From: Combretum micranthum | Taxonomy: Eukaryota > Streptophyta > Magnoliopsida > Myrtales > Combretaceae | Length of the DNA: 64,000 nt | Assembly: GCA_024138025.1 (NCBI GenBank) | Contig: JAMXBD010000094.1 | Location: forward strand, 558,001-622,000 | Direction of reading: 5' to 3' | Shown: positions 13,119 through 23,764 of the stretch, one piece after another | Position numbering within the stretch: the stretch's first letter is position 1 | How the letters are laid out: the number at the start of each line of letters is the position of its first letter | Program-made: the position numbers and the translations under genes | The notes under the pieces: model-generated | Databases searched by the model: none | Told to the model about the DNA's origin: nothing | The model's input: only the letters and a program-made list of their open reading frames with translations

Positions 13119-13373
13119 GTTGACCTTTTCTAAGTTTTAATTGGTTTTTTTATTACAGCCAGTTAAGTAGAGTATATAATATTTAGTAATTGTTACTTGA
13201 TGGTTATCTTTGTTTACATATAAAAGTTATAAATGCTATATTAATTATAATCTTAAGGATTATATACATAGTTTATTTTAATTAACCTTGATAAAAACAA
13301 CCATAATAAGATTTTTGTCTTTTGATTCATTCCCATTAATTATTCGGATATGACAAATACCAATCTTTATGTT
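13119..13373. other. Intergenic, nothing recognised
   Basis: A short AT-rich stretch between the LINE-B start and the hAT-like MITE. It may include the LINE-B 5' untranslated region. No ORF or structured repeat was seen. Confidence 0.5.
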
Positions 13374-13846
13374 TAGAGTTGCAAACAAGCCAGGTTGCTC
13401 ACGAGCTCGACTTAACTCAACTCGAACTTGATTAGTAAAACAGACAAGCTCAAGCTCAAAACAAAGCTTATTTATCTAAACAAGTTGAGCTCGAACTTTG
13501 ATTCAGGGCAGCGAGTTAGCTCATGAGTAGGTTAGTTAACAAGTTCATTAGCAATTTATATGTTTGGTATTTATGATATATTAATATATGATTAAAACAA
13601 TAAACTAATTTCTATTATATATATAGCAACTTTTATATATTGTTTTTAGGTTTGAAAAAATTTGGGAAAGGGGCTATGTAAACAGGTCAAACTCGAGTTT
13701 TAATTTTATAATCGATAAAAACTTGTTAGGCTTAATAAAAAAACTCAGCGAGCTCGAGCTTAATTAAGCCTTCAAAAGCTCGTCTTAGCTTGACTTGATT
13801 GCTGCTTGCTTGTGTTAGATTAAAATTATCGTGTAATTCATCTCTA
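13374..13846. mobile_element. Possible hAT-like MITE rich in GAGCTCGA
   Basis: The segment begins TAGAGTTGCAAAC and, on the opposite strand at its right end, TAGAGATGAATTACAC. This gives short imperfect inverted termini of the TAGNG type seen in hAT elements. The interior is full of cgagctcgagctt-like words and their complements, so a transcript could fold on itself. No clean 8-bp duplication was found and there is no coding capacity. The call is based on termini and base composition only. Confidence 0.42.
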
Positions 13847-13977
13847 GTGTTATATTATATCCATATGAATTTTTTATGCATATGTCTAACTTTGAAAAAT
13901 TAACCAAAAAGATGCATTATTTCATTCATTAATTATTATAGTTGTCATTACATTATAGTAATTCATAAGGTTTCAAT

Positions 13978-13986
13978 AAATCAAAC
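13978..13986. repeat. Target site duplication of the MULE, left copy
   Basis: The nine bases aaatcaaac lie directly before the left inverted repeat and recur at 19593-19601 directly after the right one. A one-base ambiguity at the right junction (the last A of the repeat or the first A of the duplication) makes it 8 or 9 bp. MULEs typically give about 9 bp. Confidence 0.8.
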
Positions 13987-14127
13987 TGGGTTTTGTACGG
14001 AAATACTTGTATTTTTGAAAATAAATCCCAAAATACCCAACTTTGAAAAGATATTCCGAAAATAACCCACCAAAAACGCATTTAAGGTATGCGTTCCAAG
14101 ATCCACACACAACAAAACGAAAATCGG
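13987..14127 (+). repeat. MULE left terminal inverted repeat
   Basis: This 141-bp repeat begins tgggttttgtacggaaatac and ends aaacgaaaatcg. It matches the reverse complement of 19453-19593 over its whole length, with scattered substitutions (roughly nine in ten positions agree by eye). Long repeats of this kind are typical of TIR-MULEs and normally contain the transposase binding site and a promoter. Confidence 0.9.
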
Positions 14128-14400
14128 AGGGAAAATGGGAATGGAATGCATGTGGTGTATGCGTTGGGGAGGTGGGGTGCATTCCCCACATGCGGCTGAA
14201 GTCCCCTCGACAGAGACTTTGAAAGCATTCATGGTGTGCATTGGAGACGATAGTGGGGCGCATTCCCTACATGCGGCTGAAGCCTCCTCCATTTTTGCTG
14301 TGCGTTGGAGACGGCAGTGGGACGCATTCCCCATAAGCGCCCATTCCCACTCTATTCTGCGTTGCGTGATATTGGACGCATTTACTACATGCGTTCCAAG
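14128..14400. repeat. MULE subterminal repeats around GCATTCCC-CATGCG
   Basis: At least four imperfect copies of a motif of the form tgcgtt(ccaag or ggaga)...gtggg(g/a)cgcattcccc-acatgcg occur between the left terminal repeat and the mobile domain gene. Variants appear inside the right end (for example cattccccatatgcg at about 19372 and cccctacatgcg at about 19406). Repeated GC-rich words near transposon ends often bind transposase; that role is inferred here. Confidence 0.6.
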
Positions 14401-14590
14401 ACAGTAAATTTTTTTTTTAAGCACCACAAAGTGGCATACAATCGCAAATACATAACAATAAAAAATCAAGTGCACCATACATCGCATCTTAGTAACAAAA
14501 CTTTAAAATCATTCTAACCTAGATAGTAAGTTGGTATATAATTACAAATTTGTTAAGTACGAAACAGTAATGGAGATAATTACAATCTAA

Positions 14591-16868
14591 CTAATTCTTC
14601 TTCGATCGTCTAGTGAATGTTATTCCAAATCTTCTAAACACAGACTCCTTGTCCTTGCCTCTATGTGGTTGATCACCCCTTTGGTCACTTGCTTCAACAG
14701 AAGCTTCTTCAAAATCTCTGGGGGCCATTGGACTGTAGCATGTAGTGGACTGGGTCAACTGTGTTACCGCTTCTCCTTCCCCTTCTCGTAGTCGGGGCTC
14801 ATCTGATATATGGATACCATGCTCTCTACGTGGTGCTGGAGGTGTAGTAAATGATTCATACAGATCATGGTTGAATGATGGAGTAAGAAATGTATTCGGA
14901 TCGTACATTGAACTACCCATGACATCAAATGGGTATGACAAATTAGCCTGGAATGAGCTGCCACTCGGGTGTGATATATTACCCAGGTATGTGCTACCTC
15001 TGGCAAATGTGGTCTCACATGCAAATGTGCTACTCGTAGGGACATTAGAAGCTAATACATGCACGGGGTATTGTTGATGGGTAGGTATGGAGGATGTGCT
15101 TCGACGACCTCGACAAGCCATATCTATCCATCGGCAACGTGGACGTTGTGGTTCAACATTTGCTTCGACTCCTTCGTCTACATAAGGTGACTGGGCTTCC
15201 TCTCTCACATGTGCTCCCCCTGCTGGATATAGCCCGATTTCATTCTCGTTCTTTGCAATTCTCATTGACTCGTATGCAAGATCACGTGTGCGGTCTAAAC
15301 TATTTGATCGGTTGATATCTCTTAGTGTGCATATCTGAAAAATGGCAAAATTAATTTTAGTGAATGTGCTATAAGATTATACTGAAATTAATGTTCGTGA
15401 TCTCACCATATGTCCTATCAATGCGCCAGTATGAGAGATGTATCTACGAGTGATATGCCAGTACCAATTCACATATTCAACATCCACCCCGAGTCCCTCT
15501 TCAATCTCAACCAGGTTTGCATGGCGATCTTGCCACAGAGCAACATAACTCATGTGAAGCTGCTGCCAATTTGCGTCTGACTTTCCCCATAGGTCAACGT
15601 CATGGAGCGCTCCATCTATGTTAACATTGGTTGGGATGTGCTGAAGGCCTCTAAACTGTCTCACAACTCTATCTGGGAAGTGCCACTCAATGATGGCGAA
15701 GCAAATAAGCGGCACACGAGCTGTCCATATTTGTCGCCCTGCAGAACAAAACGAAGGGAGTGTCGCCAACAAGTTCTCAGGGTACGGTTCCCAATCCACT
15801 GCATAGAGGACAGTAACTGTATGATGAGATATGAAAAAATGTAAGACGTATGTAATGAAATGATACATGTGTTGTACATACCTGGTGATGCGAAAGGCGA
15901 TCCAAGGCTTGTCGATATGCGGTGACCACATGTGTAGAATGGTGTGTCGTCATTCTATGCATATGCCATCTACATGCAAGTGGCTGACCAGCAAGTATCA
16001 TCACACAATATCTACTACGAGGAGCACACTGGGGGAATCTATCCCATCCCCACACTTGCAGAAGTATGGCCACACCTGCTAACTCCTGGGCACCCGATGT
16101 AGATGCACGACATAGTTGCCGTACAACCATGCCAAACATGCAGCCCCCCACGCATATTGCCATGCATCATTCAAATCTCCTAACATACCAAGGAACATGG
16201 AGTGGACAAGGTTTCCTAATTTGTCAGCAAAAAGGAAACCCCCAATCAACTGTAGTATATATGCACGAGTGTGCCTAATAATTTCTTCCTCATCTGCATT
16301 TTCAGGTATTTCATTAAACTGTTGGGAGATCCAATTGAGGTTAATTCGCCCTCCCCTTAAGTTTGTGTTCCCTGGTATAACTCCTAAAAGGTTTTGACAT
16401 AGCGTTGGAATATTTAGATTGCTGCTGCCTATCATAAGTAATCCATCCACACGTAAGCCTAATTGGACCTCCACATCCTATAAAGTCATTGTCATCTCCC
16501 CTGTCGGCATGTGGAATGTATGTGTCTCCGATCTCCAACGCTCAAAAAGTGCTGTAAGGAAGTGCCAGTCAAGCTGGATGAATAGCAGACAACTAGCTCC
16601 GTAGAATCCAGCCTGTTGTAGATATGGCACTATTCAAGGATTAGGATGCGTAAGGGTTATCTCTCGGTGCTTGACAGTCAATGTCTGAGAGGGAATCATT
16701 GGATCCGCATTTGCCTACAAAAGCCATCAACGTAACTGTTACTGGATTTCCACAAAAATAGATTCATTGAAATGAACAACAACATTCTACCTCAGCAATC
16801 CACACATCCTATGAACGATGCGTCGCCTGTTTTGTCAGCACGGACGAATCTACTAGACCTGGCTCCAT
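14591..16868 (-). pseudogene. Plant mobile domain (PMD, MAIN/MAIL-like) gene of the MULE, inactivated
   Basis: The plant mobile domain is shared by host proteins such as MAIN/MAIL, which act in gene silencing and genome stability, and by transposons. In databases it is often labelled 'serine/threonine-protein phosphatase 7 long form homolog'. Exon 1 is 16868-16791 (MEPGLVDSSVLTKQATHRS then a stop, then DVW). Exon 2 starts at 16714 after a tag acceptor and holds the diagnostic phrases AGFYGASCLLFIQLDWH, ERWRSETHTFHMP and DVEVQLGLRVDGL. It ends near 15882. A third exon ends at 15407 (WHFPDRVVRQF at about 15690). The last exon is 15334-14591, with a basic, low-complexity tail ending RRSKKN. In-frame stops lie at 16811-16809, 16636-16634 and 16480-16478, and a 1-base loss at about 16120. 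The acceptor near 15800 is also one base out of phase. It cannot make a full protein. Confidence 0.85.
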
Positions 16869-16999
16869 CTACCCTGTAAATGAGAGGTAATGAATGTTAG
16901 AAAATCACAACAATAATGCATCACAGATTGCAATAAGTAACAAATGCAACATTAGTTCATAATCTTAACCCTGTTGGTAGGAATTGGGGCATCGTCTTC

Positions 17000-18886
17000 T
17001 ATTGTGACATTGGTTGTGACACACACTGCAGGTAATCATATCAGTGCGCCTCTAATGTCCATCTCCATCCGAAATCGACGAGTTCATGGTTCACCTTTCG
17101 CACAAGTCATAGTACGATCAGGAACTAGGCAGGGGAAGTTGGCTAGTGTAAGCCACTCTAACTCATCCTCAATAGGATGGAAGTGAGCTCCATAGCACCG
17201 AATCTGATTCGTCCACCTATACCATGGCCCCACTAAGGTTGTTATGTCCAATCTCATGTGTGCTGCAGCTATGGCATGTGAACATGGTATCCTGTAGATT
17301 TGTCATTTGTTGCATGTACAAGTGTGCTTCCCCAGGTTGACCTTCCTTATCCGACCTCCTCCCTTCAAGCCACCACCTACCCAACGTGACCCTGTTCGTA
17401 CTTCAAACAAACCAGTATTCCTATAGAAACTAGTCACCTGATGGTTCGTGGAACATTGGCCCCGTACATCCAATTTTTCGCGAGCATATGTAGTGAACAC
17501 TTGATTGGCTTTTATTGCATCAGTGGCTTCTGCCATTCGTTTCTCCCAAAGCATTATGCAATTGTAAAAAAATTTCTTAACGAGAGATGTCACAGGAAGA
17601 CCCCTCGTACCTTGGATGACAAAATTGTAAGCCTCTACCATGTTCGTAGTCATGTACCCAAAACGGTAGTTGCATATTGTCTCCTCACCACGGTGATTAA
17701 TTACATGTCGCTTCAACCGCACTAGAAACCAGCTCCATGACTCCATTGATTCTGTTGGGGCTAAATAAAAAGCTAAGGGTACAATCCTATTGTTGCCATC
17801 TGCCCCACATGCAACTAATAGGACGTGTTTGTACTTCCCATAAAGAAATGTTCCATCCACACATATAATAGGTCGACAATACTTGAATGCTTTCACCAAA
17901 GTGCCAAAGGTCCAGAATAACCACTTTAAGATTGCTTTTCCAGGCTCTACAGATATTGTCCAACCCCATTCAACCTGTGTCCCAGGATTAGTGGCTTTCA
18001 TTGCATATAACAATTTTGGAAGCTCATTGTATGCATTTTCCCAGTCTCCATATACCATGGCAATTGCTCTCCTTTTGCCTTCCCATACTCTTCGTCGTGA
18101 TATTTTGTAGCTAAACAGGGCCTCTGCATGCCTCTGCAACGCTTTCGTTTTTACATCTACATCATCCCTAACCATTGTCAAGAACTCTCTTACAAGAACA
18201 TTACAATCTATCTGAGAATGGTCTTGACCGACCATAGGGTTAAGGCATGTGTGAGGTCCTTCTAATTTGGTGATGACAAAGAGACCCTCAAGCTTCTTCT
18301 TACAAGCACGCAGTCGCCATTTACACCCCTCATCTCGTTTCATACAATATGCTGACCAAACAGTTTTGGTTGAATCATCTACCCTAAAGTTACAGTGTTG
18401 TTTCACATGAAATTTTTTCACATGGTTAATAAGATCTGCTTTTGTGGCAAACATCATACCTTTGTTGAGATCATCTGCATTTGAAATGTTCTTGCTCATT
18501 ATACTCAAGCTTTCCTCAAAAGTTATATACCCATCACTGTTGCCGATATTGAAAAATGGTACCTTATCCCTTACACTAGCCTCAGAGGGATCATTACTTA
18601 GAGAATTTTGTCTTGCACTGGATGGTTGTTGTGATGTGCTGATGGTCACAACATCGACATCATTGATCCATTCGGGATTATCTTCCTCTTCACTATCACT
18701 TTGTTTGTCCTCTATTGCATCCCCATCTTCATCCACATAATACTGACCATCCCAATTATCATCCGTGGCTCTAGGATTTAGAATTGGCATAACTTCTTGT
18801 TCAATTCTCCTTTCAAGTTCCACCATTCCTTCTTCCGCTACATTCATTTTTTGGGTTTCATAATCTACAATTTTAGAAATTACCAA
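17000..18886 (-). pseudogene. MURA-type MULE transposase, inactivated
   Basis: The transposase would cut and join element ends using a DDE catalytic triad. The start at 18886 opens an acidic N-terminus. A zinc-binding/DUF4283-unrelated 'MuDR' region follows (CKWRLRACKK at about 18300), then the transposase core with the first catalytic Asp in ICVDGTFLYGKYKH (about 17845) and VPLAFYLAPTESMESW. The text then jumps from LVRLKRHVIN to YRFGYMTTNMVEAYN. About 90-110 residues that usually hold the second Asp and the HRYCLRH-type motif are missing. A SWIM zinc finger begins KHTCTCNK and is cut by TGA at 17305-17303; its remainder (IYRIPCSHAIAAAHM) continues in frame. A second in-frame TGA is at 17086-17084. 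Family identity is clear and activity is excluded. Confidence 0.9.
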
Positions 18887-18989
18887 ATCAAACTAATAAA
18901 TATAAGATATCGTTTTTCGGTTTTACCTTAAGAAGATTTTCTCAACACGTGCAACAAATGGAGACCTTCCGATTTCCTTACACCGACCG

Positions 18990-19450
18990 AGAGTAGAGAA
19001 TGCGTTTTTGGGTGGTTGGTAGAGGAAGTACTTCGACGCATGCAATGAATGCGTCCGTTGTGTCATATGGTCGAACGAGGTTTGGGCTGCCTGGTGCACG
19101 GAGGAGCGGGTGCTATGCGCACTGGCGAGCGTGCGTGCGGAGGAGGGGGCGCTGTGCACGCGGGTGCTGCGCACGCTACGTGTGCTGGGAAGTTGTGTGC
19201 GCAAGGGGCTTCCGATCGAGCGTGCTTACGGCAGATCTAGCGAGCAATGTTGAGATCTGGCGAGTGTGAGTGAGCTGTGCGAGTGTGAGTGAGCTATGCG
19301 AGCAATAGAATGATATATAGGGCTGGTAAACCCTAGCCGCATGGACTGCATGCATCGGTGCAACAGGCACATTCCCCATATGCGCCCCACCTCCGCAACG
19401 CATCCCCTACATGCGTTTGATTCCCCCCCCCCCCCCCCCCCCCCCGCCCC
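18990..19450. other. GC-rich segment inside the MULE right end, with a C tract
   Basis: Within an AT-rich window, 19040-19260 is strongly GC-rich, with many gcgtgc, ggtgctgcgcacg and gaggaggggg words. It precedes a C run at 19427-19445. It lies upstream of the transposase start, so it may be the transposase promoter or leader, or DNA captured from elsewhere in the manner of Pack-MULEs. Open frames occur on both strands but none resembles a known protein. Confidence 0.5.
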
Positions 19451-19452
19451 CC

Positions 19453-19593
19453 ACGATTTTCGTTTTGTTGTGTGTGAATCTTGGAACACATACCTTAAAT
19501 GCGTTTTCGGTGAGTTATTTCTAGAATATCTTTTTAAAGTTGTGTATTTTGAGATTTATTTTAAAAAATACAAGTATTTCCGTACAAAACCCA
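19453..19593 (-). repeat. MULE right terminal inverted repeat
   Basis: This is the reverse complement of 13987-14127, ending ggaaatac-complement ...tatttccgtacaaaaccca. It is followed by the duplicated target aaatcaaac (19593-19601). Confidence 0.9.
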
Positions 19594-19601
19594 AATCAAA
19601 C

Positions 19602-20378
19602 CCATCTCGTAAAGACAAAATCTAACCTCTCGTAAAGACGAAATCTAACTCATGTCATCTATCAATAGTTGGAGCTATCTTCTATAAAATTAAGGGGTAA
19701 TGTCACTAGTGGTTCTTTAATATAATTAGATACCTAAGCTTTTAAATTGATTAATTTAGTACCTAAGTTTTGAAATTGATTAATTTAATACCTAAAAAAT
19801 CTTAAAATTAATCAAACTAGTATCTAAAAAAGAACTTGACGAAAGTATCGTTGGAGTGGAAGCAACGTTTTTTTAGATATCTAATTATATATTTTGTCAA
19901 AATCTGGATACTATTTATGAGATTAACCCTAAAATCAATACAATCTTACTATGGTGAGGTTGCTTCTTAATTCTTAGTTGTACACAATACTTAAAAATTC
20001 AAATACAACCGTATAACTTTTTCACCTTAGCCATGTAGTATCATATTATACTCCGAAAGTACTATAAAATGCCCAAATTACTCTTCAAATAAATTGAAAG
20101 CAAATGAGAGTTGTAAAACGCTAAATTGCGCGCGAAGATTAGAATATTTAGCATTCTCTACTGAGTTGAAACATGGGGCCGCACATGAAATTAAGCGTGG
20201 ATTGGCTAAACTTTGCATGAGAGAAAATCAGTGAAATTAACTAAGCTACGAAAGTAAAAACCGGAAAGAGGGGGAGAGAGAGAGAGTGCCAGTGTGTTTT
20301 CGTATATTTTCAAATTGAATCTACAGAAACCCGCCATTCCAGAAAGAAGTAACAGAAATTTAAAAAGAAAGCATAGTC
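19602..20378. other. Upstream region of the host gene, with a dispersed repeat
   Basis: Near 19605-19648 the words ctcgtaaagac(a/g)aaatctaac occur twice in tandem. From about 19690 to 19920 lies an AT-rich dispersed repeat with phrases such as ttagatacctaagcttttaaattgattaatttagtacc. A diverged relative is at about 40265-40510. From about 20100 on, the sequence is the probable promoter and 5' leader of the gene at 20379, including ttgcgcgcgaa at about 20127 and a GA tract at 20270-20286. No gene is seen here. Confidence 0.5.
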
Positions 20379-22901
20379 ATGACATCATCACCATTCCCTT
20401 GTGTCATCGAAGAAACTGTTGCCTCTGCTCTTCTTCAACTCTCTTCATCACCTCCTTCTCCTTCTTTCTCTCCTTCCAAGTATCTCTCTCTCTCTTCTTC
20501 TCTACATTCTCACTTGTCCATTCCTCCTCCTTCGTCTCTCTCTCTCTCTCTCTCATTGTTCTTCTCCTTTTTGTTTTTACAGGCATTATATGGAGATTGC
20601 TTCCTCCGAAGAGGAAAACATCAACTCAAGCTCAACTTCCTCGTTGCAGTGCACGGAATCCAGATCGTGCACTTCGTCTCTCACAAGCAATCTCGGCTCC
20701 AATGAAGTCCACTCGCGTAAGCTCGGAGTCATCGCTGGAAATGTTCGTCACCGCCGCCATGGAGTCAAGCTCAAGGTCCTGATCACCTTCTTTTTTCTTT
20801 GTTCTGCTCTTTCTCCTATGATGATCGCATATGCTTTTGTTACTGAAGATTTCAAAGCTTGATTGATTTTCTTCATGATTATTCTCAGTATGATCTTCAT
20901 CTATCAATCATCATCACAGTTTACGCTCGAATGATGTTCCGACATCCATAATAATGTTTTAAATTAGTTATTTAAAATTTCTTGATCGATCTAATTCAAT
21001 GTTTTACTTCAAATCATGATCTGATCTGAATACTCTGCTTCCTTTTCGCTCTGTACTCTTTCCAAACATGAAAGTAATTTGATTGTTCGAGCAATATTTT
21101 CTTCAATTTTTTTCAAAGTGATTGAAATATATTCCGAGTTACATTATATTAGGTAGGTCCGTGATGTCTGAATTTGTTCAAACCTCGCGAAGAACCGAAT
21201 TCATTTGAAACTGTTTAAATCGCGTATGAGAAATTCCATTATATCTAGGTTAAACGAAGAATTTTCATTAGCTTCGAATATATACTCACCGAGGATCGAA
21301 GAAACAATTAATCGATCAAATCTATGAATTTTGACATTCAAATATAGAGCGCAGAGCAAGGATTAAACAGAGTCATTTAGATCACATTTTAGAGTAAATA
21401 TTGAAGTGCGATTATGCTTTTATTTCTCGTAGAACTGTAGTATCAACTTCACATGGACTATTTAAAGTTACAAAAAAGGAGGGAAAAGAAAATGGATTCA
21501 GTTAGCGAAGATCTTATCAGTTTGATTAATTTCAGCCGCAATGATCACGTCTTTCGTAATGAATAATTATATTAAAGTGAAATTCATGCATTTGTTTAGA
21601 AGATTTCACAAATTACACGAAGGACTCGCAGTATGCGCGACAGGAAGTGTAAGCAACAGAAGGTTAAATCCAGCAAAACGGCATCGCATTCTTCAGGCTT
21701 CAGGTTTGGCTTTGCATCAGCTAAGACGGTTTCATGCTTGAGCAGCAGCTCCAGTGAGGATTCATGCGCACGAAGCCTTGGCAGCAATATGAGTGAAATC
21801 AAGAAAAAGCGCGCTAAGGTCCGTGGAGAGTCAAGCCACTTGCGCCGTAGAGCTGAAGCCATTTTGGAGTTCCTCTCTTGTGGTTCTGCAAATGAAGTTA
21901 GGATTCGTCAAGCGCTTGGTGATAGTCCTGACACAAGCAAGGCGCTAAGGATGTGAGTGATCACTTTGCACCTATCTTTGAATTTTCACAGAACTTTTAT
22001 CTCAATCAATTATTGCAAGTATAAGGATTTTACTTAAATATGATAACAGTTTTAACTTTTTAATTCATTGATCATGCTGCTGCGCCCACATTGTTGTTTC
22101 CTTTTCCATCAATTGGTAACTTTTCAATGTACTTATTAAGATTGCTCAATAAAAAGAAAATACGATATCAATGAAACGTTGGCTAGATAATTTACTAAAT
22201 GATTGGTTTATTTTATGGTTAGACAATGATTGGGGTTTGCTATTGGAATTTCTGTGGATTCTGAGATACTTTCTTGGGTAAAACATTTAAAGATTCAGAA
22301 GCTAGGGGATGGGAGGTCCAATATAAGGGTATCTACTCCTAATTAATTGTAATATGTCGATGGAAAGAAGGTGTTAGGTGCACTTGTAAAGAACAAAACA
22401 TGGAACTTCCCGTGAGCGTTACAAATCTGTTGAGGCAGAAAAAGAAACTACTGAAGAAAGGTTTGCAATAATGGGAAGATCACGAAAAAATTATGGCAAT
22501 CCCCCTTGAATATAGTTTGTATTAAAAAGTTCCCAGAAGAAAATTGTAACTATGATCAAATCACAATGGTATCTGCAATTTTCACTGTTATCTTCCTTCG
22601 TTTGTTCCTTGTTTCCCTGTGAAATCTTTTCGTTATCCGTTTATTCAGGTTGCTAAGATCAGATAAAGTCAGGAGATCGGGTACGGGTGGGCGTCATGAC
22701 CCCTACGTTTACATGGTAATGTTTTTCACTGACTGTCTATTTTTTAAATCTTACTGCCAGTTTGTGGAAATATTGCTGTCGTGCTTTGCCTTTTGACCAA
22801 AAATATAAAGGCTAATTTTGAGAAGAATTAGATTGAACGCGAATCTAATGAAATTCTGAAGTGCATTTTTTCTCCTGTAGATTTCACAAGGGACTATCTA
22901 A
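20379..22901 (+). CDS. Nuclear gene with C-terminal three-helix (HTH-like) domain, 5 exons
   Basis: Proposed exons are 20379-20479, 20583-20775, 21600-21952, 22649-22715 and 22881-22901. All introns are GT-AG and the joined frame is open for 244 residues. The start at 20379 gives a Ser/Thr/Pro-rich N-terminus (MTSSPFPCVIEETVASALL). A low-complexity Ser/Glu stretch follows, then a basic segment (VRHRRHGVKLK, RRTRSMRDRKCKQQK) that could act as a nuclear signal. The C-terminal domain, at about residues 178-238, runs from LRRRAEAILEFLSCG through NEVRIRQALGDSP to GTGGRHDPYVYM. This pattern fits a plant family annotated as 'HTH three-helical bundle' proteins, likely binding DNA. The exon 3 acceptor could instead be at 21603. 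The exon 2 donor (aag/gtcctg) is weak. The gene is intact, unlike everything around it. Molecular function is not established. Confidence 0.72.
20480..20582 (+). other. Intron 1 of the host gene with CT microsatellite
   Basis: A 103-base intron runs from gtatctctctc to ttttgtttttacag and is almost entirely pyrimidine, including a (CT)n tract at about 20534-20555. If it were retained, the frame from 20379 would stay open to 20705 but would lose the downstream domain, so splicing decides the product. Confidence 0.6.
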
Positions 22902-23764
22902 GTCTAGCTGACTAGACTGGTTTTCCACATAAAAGAATCCAAAACTTTACATTTGCTGGGAACTGATCACATTATAGGCGGTAGATCTACAAACCCTGGA
23001 AAAGGTTAATTTTGGTAGCAGATATGCTTCCATATATAGTTTTTTTTTTTTTTTGTATTGTATATAGTGAATATTAAGTCAAAGCCTACACTCGACCAGA
23101 AGGAACTGGATTTTAGCAATATCTAGATATATAAGGAATTTAAGTCTGGGCTTATAAAGTGTGGAGAGACACGATATTGCGGCCCAGTAACCAGTAGTTA
23201 TATACTTCTGAATACATTTGACTCTTGTAAATTTTGTATCTTGGCATGCTTATTATATAGAAATTTTCCTAATACCTTTTCTTATGCGGGAGATCCTCCT
23301 CCTCAGATATTATACCACATTAGCATCAAAGCATTTCTGCCTTTGATGGTCGAACTATCTTTCTTTTTAGATTCTACACAACATCAGCATGTTATCCAAT
23401 TTCTTGCTGTCTTAAGATTCTTAGGAGTTTGTTATAAGATCCTTTCTTTATAATGTCATTATTTGTAGGATGTATATGGAGAAAAAATAACAAAAAAAGA
23501 ACGGAAAAGAAAACGTTGGCTGCAGCATGTTGGCACAGTTCATTATACTTATATAGCACCTGTGCTTAAATAAATTCCACCTTCATACATAAAGACTTCC
23601 TTATAAAGATTCTTAATTTAGATACTTATGTCAAGGACTCGATATTAAAAGTACTTTGATAATTTTATAAGTTCTTTTGCATTTCTTGTGTATGTTAAGC
23701 CGCCCTTCATTTTTAAATAACTCTCTATCCTTCCCATTTAGCCATCATTTTGGGAAAAAAATTT
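22902..23764. other. 3' flank of the host gene, nothing recognised
   Basis: AT-rich sequence with short unconnected open frames only. A T run lies at 23040-23055. A polyadenylation site for the host gene should lie in the first few hundred bases, but no single signal stands out. Confidence 0.45.

Larger units (their letters stand above)
13987..19593 (-). mobile_element. Mutator-like element (MULE) carrying MURA and a plant mobile domain gene
   Basis: A 5.6-kb DNA transposon with 141-bp terminal inverted repeats, flanked by an 8-9 bp duplication. It contains two genes, both on the minus strand: a MURA-type transposase (18886 down to about 17000) and downstream a plant mobile domain gene (16868 down to 14591). 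Between genes and termini lie subterminal repeats (14128-14400) and a GC-rich stretch (18990-19450). Both genes are inactivated by point stops, and the transposase also lacks its middle. The element therefore looks like a formerly autonomous copy now decayed, though its ends could still be recognised by a transposase made elsewhere. Confidence 0.92.

Noticed and set aside
14745..16397. Plus-strand open frames of 70-110 codons opposite the PMD gene
   Set aside because: The minus strand carries the recognisable PMD motifs and splice sites; these are shadows.
17441..18740. Plus-strand open frames opposite the MULE transposase
   Set aside because: They are shadows of the real minus-strand transposase, which shows conserved motifs in order.
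20110..20140. ttgcgcgcgaa considered as an E2F site of the host gene
   Set aside because: It fits the E2F consensus only loosely and lies far from a defined start; not enough to call.
20401..20862. 153-codon frame over exons 1-2 of the host gene
   Set aside because: Its first part is a CT-rich intron translated out of frame; only the part from exon 2 on is used in the spliced model.
21596..21862. Minus-strand frame opposite exon 3 of the host gene
   Set aside because: Exon 3 on the plus strand joins in frame with neighbouring exons through GT-AG sites; this is a shadow.
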